Below, one piece after another: positions 44,754 through 51,557 of a DNA stretch of 64,000 nt. This DNA is from Sulfitobacter dubius. GTDB lineage: Bacteria; Pseudomonadota; Alphaproteobacteria; Rhodobacterales; Rhodobacteraceae. Within the stretch, counting starts at the first letter, position 1; each line of letters begins with the position of its first letter. Under the pieces are notes generated by a model. That model was given only the letters and a program-made list of their open reading frames with translations, made no database searches and was not told the origin of the DNA. Where the stretch lies: the NCBI RefSeq assembly GCF_900113435.1, contig NZ_FOPG01000001.1, positions 124,001 through 188,000 of the forward strand. Reading direction: 5' to 3'. The position numbers were made by a program, and so were the translations under genes.

Positions 44754-47700
44754 ATGAGCACAAGACTGGCCACAGGCGGCCGCCTGCTGAACAAAAGCAA
44801 ACCGCTGAATTTCACCTTCAACGGCAAGCAAATGCGCGGCTATGAGGGCGACACGCTGGCCTCGGCCTTGCTGGCCAATGATCAGGTGCTGGTCGGGCGT
44901 TCGTTCAAATACCACCGTCCGCGCGGCATCGTGACCTCCGGCCCCGAAGAGCCCAACGGTCTGGTCGGCCTTGGCCAAGAGGGGCGGTTTGAGCCCAACG
45001 CCCGCGTCACCACGACCGAGCTTTACGAGGGGTTGGAGGCGGAAAGCCAGAACCATTGGCCGAGCCTTGAGTTCGATGTCGGGGCGCTTAACAAACACCT
45101 CAGCCGCTTTCTGCCTGCGGGCTTTTATTACAAGATGTTTATGCATCCGCGCCCGCTGTGGAAGCACCTCTATGAGCCGATCATCCGCCATTCCGCCGGT
45201 CTGGGCAAAGCGCCCAAGGCGGCGGATGCGGATATTTATGAACACTTCCACGCCTTCTGCGACGTGCTGGTCATCGGCGGTGGTGTCGCGGGGCTTCAGG
45301 CTGCTTTGGCCGCAGGTTTGAGCGGCGCGCGTGTCATCGTGATGGAGCAGTCGGCCCATTGGGGCGGGCGTGCGCCGGTCGATGGGGGCACGGTGGATGA
45401 CGCACCGGTTGAGGATTGGGTTGCCCAAACGCTTGACCGTCTGCGCGGTATGGAGAATGTCGACCTGCGCGACCGGACCATGGGGGCAGGGGTTTACGAT
45501 CACGGCTATGTGCTGGGCTATGAGCGGCTACGCGATCATACGCCGGAGGATGCCGGACCACGCCACCGGCTCTGGCGTGTCCGCGCTGGCCACGTGATCA
45601 CCGCCACCGGCGCGATTGAGCGGCCTTTGAGCTTTGCGGGCAATGACGTGCCGGGCGTGATGCTGGCCTCGGCCATGCGCGACTATGTGGCGAATTATGG
45701 GGTCTCGCCGGGGGACCGCACTGTTCTGGTCACCAATAACGATAACGCCTATCTCACCGCCATTGCGCTGAAACAGGCGGGGCTGGATGTGCCTGCTGTG
45801 CTAGATGCCCGGGTATTGCCGCAAGACAGCGAATTGGTCGCAAAGGCCAAGGCGCTCGGCATTCGGGTGGTCATGGGCCATGCGGTTTCCTCGGTTCAGG
45901 GGGGCAAGCGCGTGACAGGCGTGGCGGTCTGTTCGCAGGGGGGCGAAGGCGCGGTGCTAGAAGTGATCGCCTGCGACGCCATCGCCATGTCGGGGGGCTG
46001 GTCGCCCGTGGTGCATCTATGGTCCCATTGCGGCGGCAAGCTGACGTGGGACGGGGCAAAAGCCTGTTTCCGCCCCGATCAGGACCACCCGCCCACCGGC
46101 GCGGACGGGCACGGTTTCGTCACGCCCGCCGGGGCCGCGGCTGGGGTCTTCGCGCTTGACGATGTGCTGCATGACGCCCATGCCGCCGCAGATGGGGTGG
46201 CGACATCGCTCGGCTTCAAACTGCCGCGCGATCTGACCGCGCCCACGGCGGCCCGGCGCGAAGAAGCGCCGATGATGCCGGTCTGGCAGATGCCGCAGGG
46301 CGCCAGCGTCAAACTGCGCGAAAAGACCTTTCTGGACTACCAGAACGACGTCAAAGTCTCGGACGTGCGGCTGGCGGCGCAAGAGGGCTTTGTTTCTGTC
46401 GAACACGCCAAACGATATACCACGCTCGGCATGGCGACGGATCAGGGGAAGCTGAGCAATATCAACGGGCTGGCCACGCTGGCGGGGGCGCTGGATGCGG
46501 AGATACCCAGCGTCGGCACCACCACCTTCCGCCCGCCCTATCACCCGATCTCAATGGGCGCGATTGCGGGGGCGGCGCGGGGCGATACCTTCCAGCCGAT
46601 CCGCCGCACCCCGCTGCATGACTGGCACGCGGCCAATGGCGCGGTTTGGGAGCCGGTCGGCCAGTGGCGGCGGCCCTATGCCTATGTGCAAAGCGGCGAA
46701 AGCACCCATGACGCGGTGATGCGCGAGGTGACGAACACGCGGCAAAACCTCGGCCTGCTGGATGCCTCGACCCTGGGCAAGCTGATCGTGCGTGGCCCGG
46801 ATGCGGCGCGGTTCCTCGACATGATGTACACGAATATGATGTCGACGCTGAAACCCGGCAAATGCCGCTATGGGTTGATGTGCAATGAAAACGGCTTCCT
46901 GATCGACGACGGCGTGGTCGCGCGTTTGGATGAACAGACCTTCCTCTGCCACACCACTACAGGCGGGGCCGACAGCATCCACGCGCATATGGAGGAATGG
47001 CTCCAGACCGAATGGTGGGACTGGAAGGTTCATGTGGTGAACGCCACCGAGCATTATGCGCAGGTGGCCGTGGTCGGGCCGAATGCACGGAAGTGTTTAG
47101 AGAAACTCGGCGGCATGGACCTGAGCCGCGAGGCGCTTGGCTTCATGGAATGGACCGAGGGCGAATTGGGCGGCTTTAAGGTGCGGGTCTTCCGTATCTC
47201 TTTCTCGGGCGAGCTGAGCTATGAGATCGCGGTGGAGGCCGGGCAGGGGCAGGCCTTTTGGGACGCGCTGCTGATCGCCGGGCATGACTTGGGCGTGATG
47301 CCCTATGGCACGGAATGTCTGCACATCCTGCGCGCCGAAAAAGGCTTCATCATGATCGGGGATGAGACCGATGGCACGGTGATCCCGCAAGACCTCGGCC
47401 TCAACTGGGCGATCTCGAAAAAGAAAGACGACTATCTTGGCAAACGCGCCCAGCAGCGCAGCCATATGCAGGATCCGTCCCGGTGGAAGCTGGTGGGACT
47501 GGAAACCACCGATGGCAGCACCCTGCCGGATGGCGCGTATGCGCTCGGCGAGGGCGAGAACGAGAACGGCCAGAAGGTGATGCAGGGGCGTGTGACCTCG
47601 ACCTATCATTCGCCGACGCTTGATCGGGGTATTGCCATGGGGCTGGTGCTGCATGGGCCGGACCGGATGGGCGAATTGCTGAGCTTCCCCGGCACCGATG

Positions 47701-47771
47701 GCAAGACCTATGAGGCCAGAATCGTCGATCCCGTATTTTACGATCCCAAGGGGGAGAAGCAAAATGTCTGA
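44754..47771 (+). CDS. soxA: Sarcosine oxidase subunit alpha
   Basis: From ATG 44754 (MSTRLATGGRLLNKSKPL) the protein is 1005 residues. It has an N-terminal 2Fe-2S-like/THF-linked domain (FTFNGKQMRGYEGDTLASAL, SFKYHRPRGIVTSG), an NAD-binding Rossmann domain (DVLVIGGGVAGLQAALAAG, about 170-190), the second nucleotide/ATATGAIERP region, and a C-terminal aminomethyltransferase-like domain (GcvT, from about 610, with STLGKLIVRGPDAARFL, SGELSYEIAVE). The last binds folate and makes methylenetetrahydrofolate. The stop overlaps soxG by 8 bases. Confidence 0.96.
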   Translation: MSTRLATGGRLLNKSKPLNFTFNGKQMRGYEGDTLASALLANDQVLVGRSFKYHRPRGIVTSGPEEPNGLVGLGQEGRFEPNARVTTTELYEGLEAESQNHWPSLEFDVGALNKHLSRFLPAGFYYKMFMHPRPLWKHLYEPIIRHSAGLGKAPKAADADIYEHFHAFCDVLVIGGGVAGLQAALAAGLSGARVIVMEQSAHWGGRAPVDGGTVDDAPVEDWVAQTLDRLRGMENVDLRDRTMGAGVYDHGYVLGYERLRDHTPEDAGPRHRLWRVRAGHVITATGAIERPLSFAGNDVPGVMLASAMRDYVANYGVSPGDRTVLVTNNDNAYLTAIALKQAGLDVPAVLDARVLPQDSELVAKAKALGIRVVMGHAVSSVQGGKRVTGVAVCSQGGEGAVLEVIACDAIAMSGGWSPVVHLWSHCGGKLTWDGAKACFRPDQDHPPTGADGHGFVTPAGAAAGVFALDDVLHDAHAAADGVATSLGFKLPRDLTAPTAARREEAPMMPVWQMPQGASVKLREKTFLDYQNDVKVSDVRLAAQEGFVSVEHAKRYTTLGMATDQGKLSNINGLATLAGALDAEIPSVGTTTFRPPYHPISMGAIAGAARGDTFQPIRRTPLHDWHAANGAVWEPVGQWRRPYAYVQSGESTHDAVMREVTNTRQNLGLLDASTLGKLIVRGPDAARFLDMMYTNMMSTLKPGKCRYGLMCNENGFLIDDGVVARLDEQTFLCHTTTGGADSIHAHMEEWLQTEWWDWKVHVVNATEHYAQVAVVGPNARKCLEKLGGMDLSREALGFMEWTEGELGGFKVRVFRISFSGELSYEIAVEAGQGQAFWDALLIAGHDLGVMPYGTECLHILRAEKGFIMIGDETDGTVIPQDLGLNWAISKKKDDYLGKRAQQRSHMQDPSRWKLVGLETTDGSTLPDGAYALGEGENENGQKVMQGRVTSTYHSPTLDRGIAMGLVLHGPDRMGELLSFPGTDGKTYEARIVDPVFYDPKGEKQNV

Positions 47772-48342
47772 AGCCGTTACCGCCCTGAAGAACGCGCGTT
47801 ATGACGCGGGAATTGCAACGATTTCTGAGATTGGCCCTCTGGGGATGATCACCATTCGTGGCGATTTGGAAGCGGCCTTTCTGCGCAAGGTCATCAATAA
47901 AACCGTCGGGCTGGAGCGCCCTGAAAGCGGCATGTGCAACAGCGATGGCACGTCGGCGGTTGCATGGATGTCGCCGGATGAATTGCTGCTGATTTGCCCC
48001 CATGCACAGGTGGCTGAGGTGCTTTCGCGGCTGCTTGCAGCCTTTGAGGATACCCATACGCTGGCCGTCGATGTCTCCGGCGCGCGGGCTGCATTTCGTA
48101 TCGAGGGCACCCATGCCCGAGAGGTCTTGGCCAAGCTTGCGCCGGTTGATCTGGCCCCCGCGAAATTCACGCCCGGCATGTTTCGCCGCACCCGCGTGGG
48201 GCAGGTGCCAGCCGCTTTTTGGCTGCTTGAAGACGGGGCCTTTCAGGTGGTCTGCTTCCGCTCTGTCGCGCAATATATGTTCGACCAGCTTAAAGTCGCA
48301 GCGCAGCCGGGCAGCGCAGTGGGGCATTTTTCAGCGCCGTAA
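47764..48342 (+). CDS. soxG: Sarcosine oxidase subunit gamma
   Basis: The 192-residue protein starts at ATG 47764, inside the soxA 3' end (8-base overlap), a common translational-coupling arrangement. It has the SoxG pattern SDGTSAVAWMSPDELLLICP, DVSGARAAFRIEG and LAPAKFTPGMFRRTRVGQVPA, a GcvT-like fold. It completes the alpha/beta/gamma/delta heterotetramer. No folate-cycle or serine/glycine genes follow here. Confidence 0.93.
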   Translation: MSEAVTALKNARYDAGIATISEIGPLGMITIRGDLEAAFLRKVINKTVGLERPESGMCNSDGTSAVAWMSPDELLLICPHAQVAEVLSRLLAAFEDTHTLAVDVSGARAAFRIEGTHAREVLAKLAPVDLAPAKFTPGMFRRTRVGQVPAAFWLLEDGAFQVVCFRSVAQYMFDQLKVAAQPGSAVGHFSAP

Positions 48343-48412
48343 ACCGGGATGAAGTCTGACTAATTCGCTCGGAACAGATATGATTTGCGGACGTTGATCT
48401 TGACGTTACCGC

Positions 48413-48426
48413 TTGATGCACATCAA
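48413..48426. promoter_or_regulatory. FNR/CRP-type palindrome upstream of sodB
   Basis: TTGATGCACATCAA matches the TTGAT-N4-ATCAA consensus of FNR-like regulators (FnrL in Rhodobacteraceae). With the flanking bases the perfect dyad extends to CTTGATG-CA-CATCAAG. It lies 40 bases before the sodB ATG, downstream of soxG. Confidence 0.55.
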
Positions 48427-48465
48427 GTGGCCGCAGCGAAATTCCAAAATGAGGAGGCCCCCTAA

Positions 48466-49065
48466 ATGGCTTTTCAACTTCCCGATCTTCCCTATGCCCA
48501 TGACGCGCTTGCATCCAAAGGCATGTCCAAGGAAACGCTGGAATACCACCACGACAAGCACCACAACGCCTATGTGACCAATGGCAACAAGGCGATCGAA
48601 GGCACCGAGTGGGAGGGCAAGACCCTCGAAGAGATCATCAAAGGCACCTATGACGCGAATGCTGTCGCCCAGAATGGCATCTTCAACAACATCAGCCAGT
48701 TGTGGAACCACAACCAGTTCTGGGAAATGATGACCCCGAACGACAGCAAAATGCCCGGCGAGCTGGAAAAAGCGATCACCGAGAGCTTTGGTTCCGTCGA
48801 CAAGTTCAAGGACGAGTTTAAAGCCGCAGGCGCGGGCCAGTTCGGCTCAGGTTGGGCATGGCTCGTCAAAGACAAAGACGGCGGCCTGAAGGTCACCAAG
48901 ACCGAAAACGGCGTGAACCCCGTTTGCTTCGGCCAGACTGCGCTGCTGGGTTGTGACGTGTGGGAGCACTCCTATTACATCGATTTCCGCAACGCGCGTC
49001 CCGACTACCTGACGAACTTCCTCGACAACCTTGTGAACTGGGATAACGTCGCCTCGCGTCTGTAA
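48466..49065 (+). CDS. sodB: Superoxide dismutase (Fe/Mn family, Fe-type SodB)
   Basis: The 199-residue protein has the metal ligands of Fe/Mn SODs: H27-region EYHHDKHHNAYV, the SQLWNHNQFW helix, and DVWEHSYYIDF with the last two ligands (Asp and His). The QFGSGWAWLV region and NNISQLWNHNQFW fit the Fe-type in alphaproteobacteria. It dismutes superoxide in the cytoplasm. It starts after AGGAGG and ends before a strong terminator. A second, degenerate copy of its last 12 codons lies downstream. Confidence 0.96.
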   Translation: MAFQLPDLPYAHDALASKGMSKETLEYHHDKHHNAYVTNGNKAIEGTEWEGKTLEEIIKGTYDANAVAQNGIFNNISQLWNHNQFWEMMTPNDSKMPGELEKAITESFGSVDKFKDEFKAAGAGQFGSGWAWLVKDKDGGLKVTKTENGVNPVCFGQTALLGCDVWEHSYYIDFRNARPDYLTNFLDNLVNWDNVASRL

Positions 49066-49152
49066 TCTGACGATGCGACTGTGATCAACATCCGCGTTTG
49101 AAGCGGACGTTGCTCTCTCAGTCACCGACGCCCACGGCACGCCGCAGGCTGG

Positions 49153-49190
49153 GTGAACTGGGCAACTTCGCCTCGCGTCTGTAATCTGAC
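49153..49190 (+). repeat. Degenerate copy of the sodB 3' end
   Basis: Bases 49153-49190 repeat the sodB tail at 49033-49071: both begin GTGAACTGGG and share the last 23 bases TCGCCTCGCG... through the stop codon and the next six bases (TCTGAC). They differ by a one-base length change and a few substitutions in the middle. The copy lies 119 bases downstream, before the terminator, with no start codon of its own. Confidence 0.85.
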
Positions 49191-49226
49191 CATCGCAGCC
49201 TTTGAGCTGATTGTGATTAAGACCCA

Positions 49227-49253
49227 AACCCCGCAGTTCGCTGCGGGGTTTTT
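49227..49253 (+). terminator. Strong rho-independent terminator after sodB
   Basis: AACCCCGCAG, TTCG tetraloop, CTGCGGGGTT, then TTT. This is a textbook 10-bp stem with a stable UUCG loop, about 160 bases after the sodB stop, beyond the copied sodB tail. Confidence 0.88.
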
Positions 49254-49318
49254 CGTTGGAACCTAAGACCCTTCGGAATGGTTTTTCCCCTGACACTTCA
49301 CGTCATAAGGAGGACAAC

Positions 49319-49528
49319 ATGGCCGAGCGTAAGAGATCAAACGACGGTACGCAGGAGACGGAAGAATTCGTTTCTGATGCCGAGACGCCATCCCAAGGCG
49401 GACGCGCCGGAGGGGACCTGCAAAAGGACGTAGGCACTCAAGACGCAGAGCGCCGGGCCGAGAAAGGCGATGACGGGGTTACCCGTGTCACGGGCGAAGA
49501 CAAACGCAATCACGGAGAGGCTTCATGA
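49319..49528 (+). CDS. Small hydrophilic protein of unknown function
   Basis: The 69-residue protein (MAERKRSNDGTQETEE...) is very rich in Asp, Glu, Lys, Arg, Gly and Gln, with no hydrophobic segment, and probably unfolded. AAGGAGG right before the ATG fixes the start. Its stop overlaps the next gene's start by 4 bases (ATGA), so it is translated together with the host-attachment family protein. I recognise no named family. Confidence 0.75.
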   Translation: MAERKRSNDGTQETEEFVSDAETPSQGGRAGGDLQKDVGTQDAERRAEKGDDGVTRVTGEDKRNHGEAS

Positions 49529-49980
49529 CCAAACTTAGTCAAGACACATGGGTGCTGATCGCGGATGGCGAAAAGGCATTGTTCCTGCAAAACCATACTG
49601 ATGGTGACGACCCCTATCTTCAGGTTGTGCGCAAGGAAGAGCAGGAAAATCCACCCGCGCGCGAACAAGCCGCCAACCGCCCCGGACGGATGAGCGATGG
49701 GCCAAGCGGCCATCGGTCTGCCTTTGATGATACGGACTGGCATGAGTTAGAAAAAGAGCGTTTTGCCAAGGATTTGTCCGATATTCTTTACAAACTCGCG
49801 CATAAAGGCCGCTATGACCGGATCGTTCTAGTGGCTCCGCCTGCGGTGCTTGGGGATCTGCGCGACAATCTGCACAAAGAGGTGCAAAGCAAGGTCGTGG
49901 GAGAGATTCCCAAGACCCTGACGAACCATCCCATTGATGAGATCGAAAAGATCGTCGCGGGGGAGTTGGCCGAGGCCTGA
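49525..49980 (+). CDS. Host attachment family protein (PF10116-like)
   Basis: The 151-residue protein has the family pattern: W(V)LIADGEKALFLQN at the start, VRKEEQENPPAREQAANRPGRMSDGPSGHRSAF, then FAKDLSDILYKLAHKGRYDRIVLVAPPAVLGDLRDNL and NHPIDEIEKIV. These are annotated as proteins needed for attachment to host cells, from Agrobacterium work, and have an eRF1-like fold. How this relates to a free-living or algal-associated roseobacter is unknown. It is coupled to the small hydrophilic gene upstream. Confidence 0.85.
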   Translation: MTKLSQDTWVLIADGEKALFLQNHTDGDDPYLQVVRKEEQENPPAREQAANRPGRMSDGPSGHRSAFDDTDWHELEKERFAKDLSDILYKLAHKGRYDRIVLVAPPAVLGDLRDNLHKEVQSKVVGEIPKTLTNHPIDEIEKIVAGELAEA

Positions 49981-50047
49981 CTTTTCCCTTGGCGCGGGTA
50001 TTGATTGCGGCCACAAGGAAGGCACTCAACCGCGCCAAGGATATTCC

Positions 50048-50968
50048 ATGACAGACACAACCAAAGGGTTCGCCGCCATGATCGCGGCCTGCTGCGTTTG
50101 GGGGTTGTCGTCAATTTTCTACAAGTTACTCGCGCATGTGCCCGCCGCCGAGGTCTTGGCCCATCGTACCCTGTGGTCATTGGCCTTCTTTGTGGTGGTT
50201 CTGACAGTGCAGGGGCGGTTACGGTCCATCTTCTCTGCCATGGCCGGGCCGCGTGCCTTCGGCCTTCTGGCCATCGCTGCGATAATGATCGCGACGAATT
50301 GGTACATTTTTATCTGGTCTGTGCAGAACGGGCGGGCGACAGAGGCCGCTTTAGGCTATTACATCTTTCCACTGGTGTCTGTGCTGCTGGGGCGGTTGGT
50401 CTTTGCTGAGCAGCTAAACCGCGTGCAGCTTTCTGCGGTGGGGCTGGTGTTCGTCGCAGTGGCGCTGCTGACCTTTGGGTTGGGAAGCGCGCCTTGGCTG
50501 GCGGTGATGATCGCGGCGTCATTCGGGCTTTATGGCCTTGCGAAAAAACGGCTGGCCGTGGGACCGGTGGTATCTGTTACCGCCGAAGTGCTTCTGCTGT
50601 CACCGCTTGCAGTCTTGGTCCTGTGGCAAACGGGTGACAATGGTGCCGGGGCTTTTGGCGCGTCATTTCGCGATACCGCGCTGCTGATGTTGGCCGGCCC
50701 GATCACAGCAACACCGCTGATCCTGTTCAGCTATGCTGCCCGACGGCTGTCGATGGCGACCGCAGGATTGTTAAGCTACATCAATCCGACCCTGCAGTTT
50801 TTCTGCGCCGTGGTCTTGTTCCGCGAGCCATTTACCGGCTGGCATGTGCAAGCCTTCGTGCTGATCTGGTGCGCGCTAGCGCTTTATTCCTTGACGACGT
50901 TCCGTCAAGACAAAGCGCGGCGCAGGGCGCTGAGGGCGGCATCCGCATCCGCAACTACAGTCACGTAA
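50048..50968 (+). CDS. rarD: RarD-type EamA-family permease
   Basis: The 306-residue protein has ten membrane segments and the RarD pattern GFAAMIAACCVWGLSSIFYKLL, AEVLAHRTLWSL, and WYIFIWSVQNGRATEAALGYYIFPLVSVLLG. Start ATG 50048 is supported by AAGGA and by a family-like N-terminus; the upstream frame extension is rejected. Substrates of RarD (the name comes from chloramphenicol sensitivity) are uncertain. Its last 64 bases overlap the convergent LOG-family gene. Confidence 0.88.
   Translation: MTDTTKGFAAMIAACCVWGLSSIFYKLLAHVPAAEVLAHRTLWSLAFFVVVLTVQGRLRSIFSAMAGPRAFGLLAIAAIMIATNWYIFIWSVQNGRATEAALGYYIFPLVSVLLGRLVFAEQLNRVQLSAVGLVFVAVALLTFGLGSAPWLAVMIAASFGLYGLAKKRLAVGPVVSVTAEVLLLSPLAVLVLWQTGDNGAGAFGASFRDTALLMLAGPITATPLILFSYAARRLSMATAGLLSYINPTLQFFCAVVLFREPFTGWHVQAFVLIWCALALYSLTTFRQDKARRRALRAASASATTVT
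50890..50909. terminator. Perfect 7-bp hairpin inside the rarD 3' end, at the LOG gene end
   Basis: CTTGACG-ACGTTC-CGTCAAG. It lies in the rarD coding end and across the stop of the opposing LOG gene (stop at 50905). It may end LOG transcription; no T-tract. A second, 5-bp pair AGCGC/GCGCT is at 50914-50931. Confidence 0.4.
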
Positions 50969-51453
50969 TCCAGCAGGGTTCTATCCGCGAAACCATGGTC
51001 AACGACATGGTTCATCAATGACATGAAGGGATCCCAGTAACCGTGTGTATTCACAAGGAAGATAGGTTTTTCATGGAGGCCTAATTGCCGCCATGTCAGG
51101 ACCTCGAAAAGCTCATCCAGTGATCCTGCGCCGCCCGGCAAAACCGCCACGGCATCGCTGTTCATGAACATCACCTTCTTACGTTCATGCATCGTTTCGG
51201 TCACGATGTAGCGGGTCAGATCGGTCTTACCGACTTCCCATGCCACTAGATGTGCGGGGATCACGCCAAAGGTATCGCCACCTGCCTGCTGCGCCGCCCG
51301 TGCGACACTGCCCATCAGGCCGACATCACCCGCACCATAGACCAGCCGCAGCCCGGCTTCGGCCAAACCACGGCCCAGTGTTTCGGCATCGCGGGTAAAG
51401 GCCTCGTCGTCGCCGAGGCGAGAGCCGCAATAGACACAGACAGAATGTTGCAT
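50905..51453 (-). CDS. LOG-family nucleotide hydrolase (TIGR00730)
   Basis: The 182-residue protein has the Rossmann-like start SVCVYCGSRLGDDEAF, RLVYGAGDVGLMGSVA, and PGGAGSLDELFEVLTWRQLG, the LOG motif PGGxGTxxE with Ser for Thr. Family members are cytokinin riboside 5'-monophosphate phosphoribohydrolases or related nucleotide N-glycosidases; in bacteria they often act on AMP-like nucleotides. It overlaps the convergent rarD gene by 64 bases. Whether it makes cytokinin-like bases is not known. Confidence 0.88.
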   Translation of the reverse strand: MQHSVCVYCGSRLGDDEAFTRDAETLGRGLAEAGLRLVYGAGDVGLMGSVARAAQQAGGDTFGVIPAHLVAWEVGKTDLTRYIVTETMHERKKVMFMNSDAVAVLPGGAGSLDELFEVLTWRQLGLHEKPIFLVNTHGYWDPFMSLMNHVVDHGFADRTLLDYVTVVADADAALSALRRALS

Positions 51454-51557
51454 GGTAAAGCGTCCTGATGATTAGGAAAAATCGGCGCGGATCGTCTGCG
51501 CTTTTGACCCCTGTTAGCCTGCTTGCTAAAAAGGCTCAACCACAGGGGAAGTAGAAG

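Noticed and set aside
49066-49200. A second sod gene after sodB
   Set aside because: Only the last 12 codons are copied, with no start codon or upstream coding sequence; annotated as a repeat instead.
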